Positions 11,631-23,570 of a DNA stretch of 62,000 bases are shown here, piece after piece (within the stretch, counting starts at the first letter, position 1; the number at the start of each line of letters is the position of its first letter). This DNA comes from Adiantum capillus-veneris (taxonomy: Eukaryota > Streptophyta > Polypodiopsida > Polypodiales > Pteridaceae): assembly GCA_014529385.2 (NCBI GenBank), contig CM043963.1:110216912-110278911 (forward strand), given 5' to 3'. Under the pieces are notes generated by a model. That model made no database searches. It had not been told where the DNA came from and saw only the letters and a program-made list of their open reading frames with translations. Position numbers and translations under genes: made by a program.

Positions 11631-12660
11631 TGTAATCCCCTTTTCAAGATCGTTTTGTAATTTAGCGATGTCTACTTCAAAAAAATGACAAAAATGTAAG
11701 AGAAGGATCATGATTTGGAGGAGGAGCTTCGAAGTTTCTCAGAGGAGCATTCTCATCATAAGCCACTTGAGATTGGTAAGGCGGCCCTACAATTCAATCA
11801 ATTTGCATATGGCATCACTTGAGGGAAAGCTAGAGGTATGAGTGGGAGAGGTCCAAAAGCTCTTGAGGACAAGGTTTTTTTAAAGGAGTGTAATCTTCAA
11901 AGCTACCTTCATAATAATCCATGTGCTTCTCTGGTGAGCTTACATGCTCTCTTTGTGTATCAAATTATGTAGGATGCTATATCAAAAGAACGAAAGATAG
12001 ATCGTTTATTACTTGTAGTATCTAATTATATTATTCTTACTTGTAGGATACTATCTATGAGGTAGGAAAGATCGAATTGGATGTACTACACGATGTGATT
12101 TCAAAGACGATTGATAGGTCCACTGCAAGAAAGTAGGCCTTTCAACCATGTACGATAAAGAGGAATTTTAAAGAATTCAAAGAAAGATGCTTTTAAATTG
12201 GTTTAATGATATCCCAAATAAAACATCATTGCATCAGGAGAGCCTTTTATACACTCGTCGGAAATTTAATGTATCTTTTAATTTTTACCCAAACACCGAA
12301 TCATTGTATTCTATGCTGAAATTTAGCCACCATGCCGTTTTCGCCGAGGTGGGGCATAATGTTTCATGTTTACCAAAATGGTGACTCTATATTTGTTGTG
12401 CATTTCATTCACCATGCCATTTTTGCATAGGTTTCCGCATCCATGTTTGAGCTTTTCCATGTTTTCCATTCTTCTGAGATGGAAATGTACAACCACGCCT
12501 TGGGACAATTAGAAGACAAAGTCACGAACCACAAACCTCATAAATTACTCTTGCTTTGGATTGTAATTTGTGTCCTCATTGAGAATTCAATTCATACTTA
12601 CTCCTTCACGAGTGATCATCCATTTATTGACATTTTCTTCTAGTGGTTCTATGCATATCT
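10390..12660. repeat. Long inverted repeat, copy 1
   Basis: The left arm, about 10390-11280, reads as the reverse complement of the right arm, about 11778-12660, around a centre near 11528. For example, 10933-11008 and 12049-12123 are reverse complements with only a few differences. The spacer is about 500 bp and holds the (CT)n tract. If transcribed through, the RNA could fold into a hairpin with arms of nearly 900 bp. No transposase is seen, so a foldback-type element is possible. The left flank also has a ~150-bp partial duplication (10230-10390 against 10735-10893). Confidence 0.82.
11598..11628. repeat. (CT)n microsatellite
   Basis: A CT run in the spacer of inverted repeat copy 1. The equivalent in copy 2 is at 15111-15143. 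Confidence 0.95.
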
Positions 12661-13393
12661 AGTCATAGAGTCACTAATATTGTTATCTTTGGTGTATGCA
12701 TATCGTGTACATGATCTCGTCACAACCAAACCTAGGGTCTTAAGCTTAGTCCTATATAGTAGATGATCACCTCATGATGTCAAACATGATAAATGCCTCT
12801 TCATATGAGCCTAGAAAGAAGAAGCGTTTATGATATTTTTTAGACCTCTACTTCAAATTGTAAAATATGTTAAGGACAGTGTGTGCACACTTCAATGGAA
12901 ATGCTTATGGAAAGTGCAAACATTCTTGTAGTAATATAAATTGGTGCATTCTTGGACTTCACATTGGTGCATTTTTGTTTTTCTTGTCATCCAATGAGTA
13001 GACACGTAGTAGCAGAGCTCCACTCCCAGATGCAAGAGCGCTAAACACCTGGCACCCCTTTTGGTATTTATTTTCCATTGATGTTCAGAAGATAAAACTT
13101 CCAGGAGGAGAGGTCTCTTGAATATGTAACTACAAGTCTATGAGAAGCCTCCCTGAAGGCACATGACACAAAATTTGTCACATCAATACTCCTAAAAATA
13201 TGCCACAATTTTCAAGTCCCTAAAGATTTGCAATTATTTCCAAGACTGTGTACAACAAGTCATCAGTTTTTGGTTGCCAATACCATTTTTTTTTTCTTTA
13301 CAGGTTTATGCCACATCATCACAGTGTGACAAAGATGTCCTCCAAGACTCTAATACCATGGCAATGCGACATGGTGGAGGCGAAACAAAAGAC

Positions 13394-13395
<2 letters not shown>

Positions 13396-13439
<44 letters not shown>
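13396..13439. repeat. (GA)n microsatellite
   Basis: GA run in tandem unit 2, equivalent in position to 9864-9913. Confidence 0.95.
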
Positions 13440-13442
<3 letters not shown>

Positions 13443-13879
13443 TAAAGAAAAGGATGTAGAGGATATGCAACAAAGGCATGCATCCATCTCATGAGCATGC
13501 CTCAATGATTAATTATTTAAAACTATAGATATTTGTGTGCACTCTCATATGTAGTATGACATCCATAAACTGTGTAGGAAATGGAGAGGGGATGCCCATG
13601 GCTCCCGAGGGAGCTTAGGGTCTTAGGTCCTCCCTACAACCAAAAATTCTAGGACTGCATGGAGTTGCTAGGGTTTTTAGAGAATGCTTTTCAACTAAGG
13701 TAAAAACACATAAGATAAAACATTAGGCCCCACCATGGAAAAAACGGCGTGGTGAAAAATTTTCAACAGAGTACAACGAGTCGGATTTTTAATAAAGATG
13801 AGAAGATACATTAACTCCCAAACAAGTGTATGGAAGGCTCTCTTGATGCAAATATGTCTTATTTGGAATATCGTTAAAC

Positions 13880-15107
13880 CAATCTAAAAGCATCTTTCTT
13901 TGAATTCTTCAAAATGTCTAGAATATGCATAGAACCACTAGAAATTAATGTTAAATGGATGATTACTTGTGGAGGAGTAAGTATGAATTAAATTCTCAAT
14001 GAGGACAGAAATTACAATCCAAAGTAAGACAATTCACAAGGTTTGTGGTTCGTGACTTTGTCTTCTAAGTGTCCCAAAGCTTGGTTGTAAATTTCCATCC
14101 CAGAGGAATGGAAAACATGGAAAAGCTTGCGGCCACTTATGCAAAAATGGCATGGTGATTGAAATGTACAACAAAATATAGAGTCAACTTTTTGGTAAAC
14201 ATGAAACATTACGCCCCACCTGGGCGAAAATGGCATGCTGGCTAAACTTCAGCATAGAGTACAACGACTCGGCATTTAGGTAAAAGTAAAAAGATAAATT
14301 CCCGACGAGTGTTATATAAAAGGCTCTCTTGATGTAACGATGTCATATTTTGGATATCGTTAAACCAATTTAAAAGCATCTTTCTTTGAATTCTTCAATA
14401 TTACTCTTTATCACACATGGTTGAAAGGCCTACTTCCTTTGCAGTGGACCTATCAATCGTCTTTGAAATCACATCGTGTAGTATATTTAATTCGATCTTT
14501 CCTACCTCAAAGATAGTATCTTACAAGTAGAAACAATATAATTAGATACTACAAGTAATAAATAATCTATCTTTCGTTCTTTTGATATAGCATCATACAT
14601 AATTTGATACACAAAGAGAGGATGTAAGCTCACTGGAGAAGCACATGGATTATTATGAAGATAGATTTGAAGATTACATTCCTTCAAAAGAACTTTGTCC
14701 GCGAGAGCTTTAGGAGCTCTCTTACTTATACCTATAGCTTTCCCTAAGGCAATGTCCCTTGTAGATCGATTGAATTATAGGGCCACCTTTTTAAGTTTCA
14801 ATGGAAACACGGCACCAAAATGAGAACTCAATTAACATTGCAAAGTATGTGAGGTATTTTGCGCTTACTAGCTACATTTGACAAAGAGTCTCGGAACAGC
14901 AGTGGGCACAATTTACAACATTTTGCGTATACTGACTTTGGAATTTTGCGTTGTTTTGCAATTACATGGCTATCAACATAACATCAAGAGCCTCAAAACA
15001 ACATTGGATAGTAGTGTAATAGTAGCCTCTCTACTACTATTGTCAGCAACTTTGGACCCTAAAAGTCTTATCCAAGAGCTCTCTCTCTCTTCTTCTTAAA
15101 ATACTCT

Positions 15108-15145
<38 letters not shown>

Positions 15146-16140
15146 ATTGTAATCCTCGTTTCAAGATCGTTTTGTAATTCAGCGATGTCTACTTCAAAAA
15201 AATGACAAAAATCTGAAGAGAAGGATCATGCATTCTCATCATAAGCCACTTGAGATTAGTAAGGTGGCCCTACAATTCAATCAATTTGCATAGGACATCA
15301 CCTGAGGAAAAGCTAGAGGTATGAGTGGGAGAGGTCCAAAAGCTCTTGAGGACAAGGTTTTTTTGAAGGAGTGTAATCTTCAAATCTACCTTCATAATAA
15401 TCCACGTGCTTCTGTAGTGAGCTTACATGCTCTCTTTGTGTATCAAATTATGTAGGATGCTATATCAAAAGAACGGAAGATAGACCGTTTATTACTTGTA
15501 GTATCTAATTATATTGTTCCTACTTGTAGGATACTATCTATGAGGTAGGAAAGATCGAATTGGATGTACTACACGATGTGACTTCAAAGACGATTGATAG
15601 GTCCACTGCAAAAAAAGTAGGCCTTTTCAACTATGTATGATAAAGAGGAATTTTGAAGAATTCAATGAGAGATGCTTTTAGATTGGTTTAATGATATCCC
15701 AAATAAGACATCATTGCATCAAGAGATCCTTTTATACACTCGTCGGAAATTTAATGTATCTTTTAATTTTTACCTAAAAACCGAATCATTGTAGTATATG
15801 CTGAAATTTAGCCACCATGCCATTTTCGCTCAGGTGGGGCATAATGTTTCATGTTTACCAAAATGGTGACTCTATATTTGTTGTGCATTTCATTCACCAT
15901 GCCATTTTTGCATAGGTGGCCGCACCCATGTTTGAGCTTTTCCATGTTTTCCATTCTTCTGAGATAGAAATGTACAACCACGCCTTGGGACACTTAGAAG
16001 ACAAAGTCACGAACCACAAACCTCGTAAATTGTCTTGCTTTGAATTGTAATTTGTGTCCTCATTGAGAATTCAATTCATACTTACTCCTTCATGAGTAAT
16101 CATCCATTCATTGACATTTTCTTCTAGTGGTTCTATGCAT
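13880..16140. repeat. Long inverted repeat, copy 2
   Basis: The left arm, about 13880-14770, and the right arm, about 15255-16140, are reverse complements around a centre near 15025, as in copy 1. The conservation of arms and spacer between the two tandem copies shows that the duplication took place after the inverted repeat had formed. Confidence 0.82.
15111..15143. repeat. (CT)n microsatellite
   Basis: CT run in the spacer of inverted repeat copy 2. Confidence 0.95.
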
Positions 16141-16781
16141 ATCTAGTCATAGAGTCACTAATTTTGTTATCTTTGGTGTATGCATATCGTGTACATGATC
16201 TCATCACAACCAAACCTAGGGTCTTAAGCTTAGCCCTACATAGTAGGTGATCACCTGATGATATCAAAAAATGACAAATGCCTCTTCATATAAGCCTAGA
16301 AAGAAGATACTAGAAAGAAGAAACGTCTATGATAATTGTTTAGACCTCTACTTCAAATTGTAAAATATGTTAAGGACGGAATTGTATATATGAGTATCTA
16401 TTGCAACTTTCAAGGGTGTATATGTGTGTGTGTGAACACTTCAATGGAAATGCTTATGTAAAGTGAGAACATTCATGTAGTAATATAAATAAATTTATGA
16501 CATACGCATGTTTGTATGCGCTCATGCCACACCAAGCTTACCTTTAGTAGTATTAAATACAAATAAGACCATGTTGCCATGATATCACTTACAATGTTAT
16601 AGCATAAGAAATTAGATGGTGCTAATGTTTTACGTAAATGAGATTCCAACGAACATGTTCAAAGAAATAAGATGATATATTAACGTCTTCAAACGGCAAA
16701 AGTGACCTATGAGACCAATTTGTTACAAATGGGTGAATCTGATACCCAGTCCACAGGTGGGTACAAAAGAGAGATACTAAA

Positions 16782-16784
<3 letters not shown>

Positions 16785-16830
<46 letters not shown>
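16785..16830. repeat. (GA)n microsatellite
   Basis: GA run in the extra tail of tandem unit 2. Confidence 0.95.
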
Positions 16831-16831
<1 letters not shown>

Positions 16832-17313
16832 ATAAGTGAAGGTCTAAAGGTGAGGTTAGGAAATGAAACACCTATGAAGATGTAAAAAGTAAAAAAGACT
16901 TTTTGTTTGTATATAAAGAAGTGGTAGACTTCACATTGGTGTATTTGTGTTTTTCTTGTCCTTTGTTTTTCTTTTAGCGTTTGTTTAAAGTGTCCTTGCA
17001 TAATGTAGGTAGTGAATTTTGTTTTCCAATTTGAACCCATTAGGAATTGCTCCCATTAAGTTTCTTGGAGGCTAAAAGCAGGTATTGGTGGTACAAAATG
17101 TGGTGTCCTTGACACAACAAACCTTTGATGAAGCTATTGTTGAGAAAAATAAAGTATCACCTAATCAAGTTCCTTTTATTTTATATGTATACTCACAAAG
17201 TGGTGGTCTTTTACTTTATGGCAAGAAGAAAACTACCGGGTGGTGTCATTGAAGACGTGGGGTGTTTTTTTGGAGGGCAGAGGGCGGGGAAGAGTAGGGA
17301 GTAGGCAAAAACC

Positions 17314-17317
<4 letters not shown>

Positions 17318-17361
<44 letters not shown>
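17318..17361. repeat. (CT)n microsatellite
   Basis: About 21 CT dinucleotides. Confidence 0.95.
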
Positions 17362-17365
<4 letters not shown>

Positions 17366-17476
17366 ATGGCTCTCATGCCCACAAGTTGTATACCAATGGA
17401 AATCTACAACAAAAATAGCGTGCTCCTTGTCTTGGATGTGCTAGCCATGGTATGAGTAGACAAAACCATAGCCATA

Positions 17477-17479
<3 letters not shown>

Positions 17480-17510
<31 letters not shown>
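17480..17510. repeat. (CT)n microsatellite
   Basis: About 15 CT dinucleotides shortly upstream of the broken gene fragment at 17598. Confidence 0.95.
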
Positions 17511-17513
<3 letters not shown>

Positions 17514-17597
17514 AAAGAAGCAAGGAAAGGGTTCCCAATATCATTGGGAGATCTTCAACATGCAAGTCAAGAAAAAATATTTGCCTAGCAGTGGCCT

Positions 17598-18036
17598 GAT
17601 GTTGATGCAACCAAACATGAGATCCTCGTCCGTAATATACTTACACAACTCAAGGTTCCTCGTTCTACAAAGGAACGTTTTGTCAAGAAAACCTCTTTGA
17701 GCATGGTTTTAAATACTACAAGTGGCTCAACAGTGAATCAATCTAAAATTGCAACACTATTAGGTGTTCATAGTAAGAACATTGCAGTGGCAACTTCTTG
17801 GCTATACATGAAAGATGAGGATGAAGTGTTACCATTGTTTTCCTATTAGTGGGACCCATGTAAATTCTGTTTTCCTATCAGTGGGACCCATGTAAATTCT
17901 ATAACAAGGGATATAGTCTTATGCCTTTTGGTTATCAAAGACTAGGGTCTCTCCTAATAAAAAAGACATTTTTAAATCCTATATTGAAGAGAAGAGTGTT
18001 GTGAAACATCTGGTTCATGTTCTAGATGACTCTCAG
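17598..18036 (+). pseudogene. 5' part of a broken gene: HTH-like region and SPNKKD motif
   Basis: One frame (17598-17849) reads DVDATKHEILVRNILTQLKV, then PRSTKERFVKKTS, then STVNQSKIATLLGVHSKNIA. The last looks like a helix-turn-helix. It ends at a stop just before a 32-bp tandem duplication (17838-17901). In another frame, 17926-18036 reads FWLSKTRVSPNKKDIFKSYI and ends LVHVLDDSQ at CAG|GTACAT, a good splice donor. From memory, an unnamed transposon-like family combines an HTH, an FW....R.SPN.KD motif, then Y..F and TC.C.YHVQL. The missing latter parts are present at 61571-62000. Stops and a frameshift make it a pseudogene. The family name and function are not known to me. Confidence 0.5.
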
Positions 18037-18333
18037 GTACATCATATCATTTTTTGTTAATGTTGCCTCTTATTTGGGTTATGTATAGTGTGAATAGGTT
18101 TGAATTTGATATTATGTAGCCATGTACATAGTTTCAAAGGGATAAATTCTACCTCTTATGGCAATATGCTTTGAGGCCGAGGAAGGTAGCAATCATTTTG
18201 AAGCTTTACAAAGGTCTAGGTATTGTTTGTTACATACCATACCCAATTGATATTTCAAAAAGACCATCAACTCACAATGCCAAAAGTTTCTCACCTGGGT
18301 ATTTGTCGAAAGCTAGAACCAAATGATGAGGAA

Positions 18334-19256
18334 CTTTGGTACCTCATCTAATAACCCTTCAAAACTTAGAGCTCTATAGTACCCATAGCATTAATCTTGT
18401 TATTTTAGGATGGCTTCGTTACTATCCGCACTATACCAAGTGTCTTGAATTGATATTATCACGTCTCTTTGTAGGATTCTTTGTTTGGTTATCTTAACTT
18501 TAGAGTACCAATAGTTCCCAACTTGGTACTTTACAATGTTGCTGCTAGTATTTTCACAGTACCAAGTCATTGAGTTTGGAACTTTGGTACTTCATCATAT
18601 GATTCTTTGAAACTTAGAGCTGAACATCACCCAAAGCATCAGTCTTGGTATTGTAGCATGGCTTGGTTACTATCTCTCAATACTAAGTCCATGGGACTGG
18701 TATTATCATGTCTCTTTGTAGTATTGTTTGTTTGGTTATCTTAACTTTAGAATGCAGAGAGTTCCAAACCTAGCACTTTACAATGTTGTTGCTAGTATCT
18801 GCACAGTACCAAGTCATTGAGACTTTGGAACTTTGGTACTTCATCAAATGATTCTTTGAAACTTAGAGTTGACTAGCACCCAAAGCACCACTCTTGGTAC
18901 TTTATGATGGCTTGGGTACTCTCTCACTACCAAGTCCATGGAATTGGTATTTTCAGGTCTCTTTGTAGTGTTTTTTGTTTGGTAATCTTAACTTTAGAGT
19001 ACCCAAAGTTCCCAACCTGGTACTTCACAATGTTGTGTGTAATTTTTGCACAGTACCAAGTCATTGAGATGTTGGAACTTTTATAGTTCATCAAATGATT
19101 CTTTAGAGCTGACCAACATCCCAAAGCACCAAGCTTGGTACTTTAAGATGGCTTGGGTACTATCTCTCAGTACCGAGTCCATGGGACTGCTATTATCATG
19201 TCTCTTTGTAGTGTTTTTTGTTTGGTAATATTAACTTTAGAGTACCCAGAGTACCC
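18334..19256. repeat. ~246-bp tandem repeat, about four units (left part)
   Basis: Landmarks ACTTTGGTACTTCATCA, GATTCTTTGAAACTTAGAG, GGATGGCTTGGTTACTATC and TTCCCAACCTGGTACTTCAC recur in order near 18334, 18582, 18830 and 19074. The last unit is cut at about 19256 by the hAT element and the array resumes at about 60899. Confidence 0.85.
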
Positions 19257-19708
19257 AGGTACGGTACGTATTCAATACATCCTGTACGTAGTACCGAATG
19301 GATTGAGTTGTTAGGTACGTAAAATTCATATGGTTTTTTTTTAAAAGCCAAAAACCTACAATACAATCTAGACTTGATAGTCTATTCATAACAAACTACA
19401 GAGAACTTCATAGTGATCTTGATTTACATATTACATGATTGCACACTATGCGACAGACGAGACTCGAAAAATTTAAAGTATTGGCATGACATACTTCATA
19501 AACGCTAAACCATAATCTCGATTCTCATTAAAAAACCAAAATGATAGAATCCACCAAACAAAAAGTACATCCAATGATGACAGATCCACAATAAACAAAG
19601 GTGGAACAAAGCACGAGTCCTCACTTAATAAAAAAGTAAACTAAGAAGCATGCTATGATGCTAGCAACCGCAAATTACATACTACATACTACATGGCAAT
19701 CAAGATAC

Positions 19709-20035
19709 TCAAACATCCCTATCGGACTCTGAAGTTGAGGAGGCCATGTCTCCTTCTATCAAGGCATTTCCCTCCTCATCAAACTCTGACTCAACAATGG
19801 TGGGATCTCCTGAAGCACATGCCTCCAGCAGCTCAAATGGGTCATCCTCCTCCTTAGTCAAAATGAGACGCACTGCCTCATTTGCTCGACCATGACTACT
19901 GTGCACAAGTAGCTTACCTCTGCGAATGCTCTCTCGTTGTGCTCTCTCTAGATCTGCAACCTCTTGGCGAAGAGGGATGGCCAAGGCTCGTGCTTGTGAT
20001 CTAGTGACCCGCGATCCAGAGGAAAAAACTGTCAA
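19709..20035 (-). pseudogene. Acidic ORF, possibly C-terminal tail of the hAT transposase
   Basis: A 108-codon minus-strand frame with a basic first half (SRVTRSQARALAIPLRQEVA) and an acidic end (EEDDPFELLEACASGDP). Its place, on the far side of element B from the hAT core, is where the transposase tail should lie if B inserted after the WWQNYG region. The phrase GKLLVHSS weakly recalls the KLVYVHSN motif of hAT tails. Identification is uncertain. Confidence 0.35.
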
Positions 20036-20193
20036 AAACCTTATTTTGATGTTGAAGACCGTAACTGTGGAAAGTTCAAGAATTGATGGTGGTCAGATCT
20101 TCAAAAGTGAACCAAACTCAGCAAAACCTCCAAAAACGGGATAAAAACACTTGCTAGAAACAGAATGTGCAAAATTTCCAATTAGCCTGTCCA

Positions 20194-20213
20194 ACATGGA
20201 TCGCGATCCATGT
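20194..20213. promoter_or_regulatory. Family-B palindrome, leader copy 1
   Basis: ACATGGATCGCGATCCATGT, a perfect 20-bp palindrome preceded by CCA and followed by ACCTTTTTG. Confidence 0.8.
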
Positions 20214-20467
20214 ACCTTTTTGACAAAAAGTGCTAAAATTATTTCCCTTGTTTACAACATGCTCTCAGGCATCAAAACCTTGAGTTTGGTCAGAAATAGA
20301 GTGCTAAAAGATCACTAAAATCAAGAAATTGGGTTAACCTTGGAAATTGAGAAAAATAGAAAAAAAACCTGAACTTTTACTTGTCCAAATTCAAAAAGAG
20401 AAGAGAATTGGAATCAACTAGAAGCAGGGAACCAACATAACCAAAAATCATGTCTAGATGCTTCCCA

Positions 20468-20487
20468 ACATGGATCTCAATCCATGT
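20468..20487. promoter_or_regulatory. Family-B palindrome, leader copy 2 (degenerate)
   Basis: ACATGGATCTCAATCCATGT: both arms are intact and the central CGCG is changed to CTCA. Confidence 0.65.
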
Positions 20488-20752
20488 TCTAAGTATACAT
20501 CTGACAGTAAGATTTGACCAGTGTACTCCTGGTTACTAGGGGAACAACTTTTCCAAAAGAAGCCATAGACAAAAAGTAAAAAAACTTGATCAAAATATAA
20601 AAAAAGGAGTTGTTTGCAAAAAATTGTTAAACATACACAAAATCTTTCTTTTGACTTGAGAAAAAACTGATCAAATCCAAAAAGATTTGGGGAATAGTAT
20701 CACCAGACCTTGTGTCACCAACTCATAAAGTATCAGTCCAAAATCTTGCCAA

Positions 20753-20772
20753 ATATGGATCGCGATTAATGT
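20753..20772. promoter_or_regulatory. Family-B palindrome, leader copy 3 (degenerate)
   Basis: ATATGGATCGCGATTAATGT: the ATCGCGAT core is kept and the arms carry three changes. Confidence 0.6.
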
Positions 20773-21008
20773 ACGTTTTTGGAATTAACAATTGAAGAAC
20801 TTTCTCCCAAGGGACCCTTATCAAAAGGTTCATGAAGAGGGGAAAAGGGGTCAAAAATCAGATCAAGGGAGAAACCACTGGAACAAACCCTAAAACTGAC
20901 TTTTGGTTGACTTAAAAAAGTCTTAAAACATTCAAAAACCATATAGCCACCATCAGAAGGCCAAGGACTAGCTGTGCGACAAGTTTCAGTGAATACTGAC
21001 ACTAAGGA

Positions 21009-21028
21009 ACATGGATCGCGATCCATGT
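21009..21028. promoter_or_regulatory. Family-B palindrome, leader copy 4
   Basis: Perfect 20-bp palindrome identical to copy 1. Confidence 0.8.
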
Positions 21029-21282
21029 TCCCCTGACACATTTTGATACCAAACTGGCACCATAGCTAGAGGGCATCACAGAGAGTCTAGTGGTCCTTCC
21101 CAAATTGAATTTGGATACAAAAAAAGAACATCTCAGAAGCCCAAACTAGTAGAAGATTTGGCAAAGTGTCAGAATTGACCTAGCTTCCAATCAAGAGATT
21201 CATTTCTGAAAATTTTAATACCAAAAGACCTCCTAATCATGCTGAACCTGATGGTATCAACAAAAGTTTATTTGGCTTCCCA

Positions 21283-21302
21283 ACATGGATCGCGATCCAT
21301 GT
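21283..21302. promoter_or_regulatory. Family-B palindrome, leader copy 5
   Basis: Perfect 20-bp palindrome identical to copy 1, about 315 bp upstream of the gag start. Confidence 0.8.
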
Positions 21303-21617
21303 ACCTCTGAGTCAGAATAGAAGCAGAATTTCACCACATAAAGAGCTAATTCACAGAACCTTGGTGGATCTTTCAAAATTGAAATTGGACCTAAATTGTT
21401 GATGTGGTGTGAAACATTATGTGCTACTAAAAAACCTAGCTAAATTTTGTCGATTAAAAGCAAGAACTAACAAGAATGGCTGTAAGCTCACTGCTATCAA
21501 GCAAATTTTTGACAGGTTGCAGGTACTAAAGGATGCTACCTAGCAAGCAAGATCAAACAAGGGATTTGAACTAGCTAATAAGGTAATCCGGTTTGGATTT
21601 TTCAATACCAATTCTTC

Positions 21618-21834
21618 ATGAATTTGCAATCAGGAAGATTGTGTCAGAATAGGAATTCCAGTATCTTTGACCAAGGAAGCAATCACTCAACGGAAGAAAG
21701 CGTGAATCAGAGACCACTGCCGTCTTTAGAACCAATTCTAGAGGAAATCTTCTTTGATACTTCGTCGGAAAGATCATACAACCTCATGACTGAGGATTCT
21801 AACAAGTCAAACCCTAAGGGAACAGCTTTGATGG
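21618..21834 (+). pseudogene. Element B gag, N-terminal part (interrupted)
   Basis: The frame opens MNLQSGRLCQ and contains STEESVNQRPLPSLEPILEE, matching PTEESVTQTRLDPLAPIIEE near the start of element A gag (26806). The M-x-L-x-S-G opening is like A's MYLRSG. The frame is cut after the codon ATG at 21831-21833 by insertion C. The rest of gag resumes at 41980 in the same frame, so this is one coding sequence split by the nest and not a small gene. Confidence 0.8.
21830..21834 (+). repeat. 5-bp target-site duplication GATGG of insertion C, left
   Basis: GATGG directly precedes TGTAAGGTC. The second copy is at 41976-41980 directly after GACCTTACA. Confidence 0.88.
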
Positions 21835-22524
21835 TGTAAGGTCTCTGACCCCGACCAAAAAGAGCACCCTTGTACCATGAAATGAACATAATGGAAAAAG
21901 TTACTATTTTTTGCAGTTTTTCAAATTCTGTTAGTGTCCTAATGTTCAGAATGTTATAAAGCTTTAAAATGTGAATTAAAATAATTTTTGTGAAAATTTT
22001 TCAAAAATAGTAAGTTTTTGGTCACCCGACCCGTCTAGTTTTGACCGTCTCGAAAAACTGCACACGTATCCCGAATTTGAAAAAATGCATTTTCGGACCC
22101 TGAGGGTTGCTAAATATGGCAGGTACTTGGACTAGTACGCCTTAGTTAGAGCTCAGTATAGCAATTTACGGCATTAAATTCCGACTTGTATGGGCCGTTT
22201 TAGCCTAAAACCAATTTTTCCTAAAGTTGTGCGGAGAGGCACCGGGGCTTGAGGCTGTGTGGGAACAGGTTCTAGGCCACTCTGAGCCAGCTTTAGCAGC
22301 TAGGGGGCGCCCTCTTGCCTTGTGGGAGTTGCAGGAGAGTTTCCATGCTAGAGAGTGGGTGTGAGAGCCAGTTAAACTGACCAACTGGACACTTGGTGGG
22401 TAGGCAACTAGACTTGCCAATGCATTAACTGAGTGCTCACTCAGATGCTTATAGCAACCCAGATCGATTTTCAGCCTTGAGGAGACTATTTAAAGGTGTG
22501 CTCACACACACACCCAGTACACAC

Positions 22525-22548
22525 ATACACACACACACACACACACAC
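22525..22548. repeat. (CA)n microsatellite
   Basis: ACACAC run just downstream of the TATTTAAA-like sequence of element C, inside a broader CA-rich stretch from 22503. Confidence 0.9.
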
Positions 22549-23396
22549 CTGCACACACCTTGGGGAGGTGCTGTGGGTACACACACAGTTTTTGAAGGAG
22601 AAGCAAGGAGGGAGGTGCTGCCGAAATTCTCATCTTGAGGATTCATTGGATCAGAAAAATCAGGGGATTCTCAGCCCCTAATCACGGTAATTATGGTTTA
22701 ATTCCGGTTCTTCTTAATTCTCATCATTATTCTCCCAAATTCTTCATCTACTATGCCTACTTTTAGTTATAATTCCCAATAGCTTCTCTCTAAGTTTACA
22801 TAGCTATACTCCATTACATAATCATCATTCAATTAGCTAATTTATGCAGCCATTCATCATTCTTAATCAATGATTAATACTTGATTAGGAAAGATTTCTC
22901 TCTCTAGACAGCATAGTTAATAAATTGTCAGTCGCGGTAATAATGTAGAATTGATGAAATTCATTCTTTTACCATTCAATAGTATTGTAATTAAATTAGA
23001 CTCAATCTTCTCTCACATTAAGATGTGATTAAGGATAAAATTAAACCATCATTAGGCCAACATGAAGAGAATTTCCTATCACACATGCTTGCGGTAGTTC
23101 TGCATCTTCAAATTGCACTAGGAAAGTGACTGAGCTTGCTTACTTCATCTCTCTTGTAAATCCATTAGTAAAATTTTGAATTTCTTAATCATCTAAGCCA
23201 AGTGATTAACTTCAGAGCCAGTTCCCATAGGGCAAGTAAAGAATTATCCATAAAATTGCTAGGTCTCGAAGGAAAAATCTAATCTCTTGCATAAGGAGGA
23301 TTCATTAATGATTCTAATCTGCAATTCGGTTTGTTATGATGCTCTCGGACCTTAGCTCTTTTCTTCAATTTTATCATTTAAAGTAGTGAGTATAAA

Positions 23397-23570
23397 ATGG
23401 CCCCGATTAAGAGAACTCGCTTCGGTGGTGCCCACGACCGTGAGGTGGAAACGAGCAATGTGAATGGAAAGGGAAAAGCTCCCATGGACAAACAGGAACC
23501 GGCCATCTCACGAGCCATTGACGAAGAAATGGAAGAGGTAGGTCACAATTTTATTCAGTTGTTTAATTAA
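23397..23570 (+). other. Small open frame in element C
   Basis: 57 codons opening MAPIKRTRFGGAHD with a basic, lysine-rich stretch (NGKGKAP). A GAG|GTAGGT donor-like site lies at 23537. It may be the vestige of a gag start spliced to a downstream exon, or chance. No family is recognised. Confidence 0.25.

Larger units (their letters stand above)
9497..12986. repeat. Tandem ~3.5 kb unit, copy 1
   Basis: The unit begins CCAATGAGTAGACACGTAGT and the same phrase opens the next unit at 12987, an offset of about 3,490 bp. The order is the same in both: a (GA)n tract, an inverted-repeat arm, a central block ending in a (CT)n tract, the opposite arm, then a tail ending CATTGGTG...TTTTTCTTGTC. Small open frames in it have partners on the opposite strand in the other arm, so they reflect the inverted repeat and not genes. 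The nature of the unit (foldback element or duplicated locus) is not known. Confidence 0.85.
12987..16965. repeat. Tandem ~3.5 kb unit, copy 2
   Basis: A second copy of the unit at 9497-12986, with the same internal order. Its tail is longer: about 435 bp at 16490-16925, which includes a (GA)n tract, has no counterpart in copy 1, where the closing phrase GACTTCACATTGGTG follows directly. The copies differ at scattered bases and small indels, so the duplication is not recent. Confidence 0.82.
16966..17597. other. Sequence upstream of the broken HTH/Cys gene
   Basis: Contains two CT microsatellites and short open pieces (for example FDEAIVEKNKVSPNQVPFIL around 17124-17183) that may be more of the gene beginning at 17598, but frames are broken and I cannot place them in a family. 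Confidence 0.3.
20036..21617 (+). other. Leader of element B with five palindromes
   Basis: Non-coding, A-rich DNA between the hAT border and the gag start. Palindromes at 20194, 20468, 20753, 21009 and 21283 are spaced 274, 285, 256 and 274 bp. The downstream phrase TACCTTTTTG is kept beside several of them, while the rest differs between units, suggesting very old ~275-bp tandem repeats. No PBS is visible at the left end. Confidence 0.7.

Noticed and set aside
10677-12508. Matching small proteins (MLLDWFNDIPNKTS... type) at 10677-10868 minus and 12187-12384 plus
   Set aside because: They are the same sequence in the two arms of the inverted repeat and have no start context, family or codon bias. 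The repeat explains the conservation.
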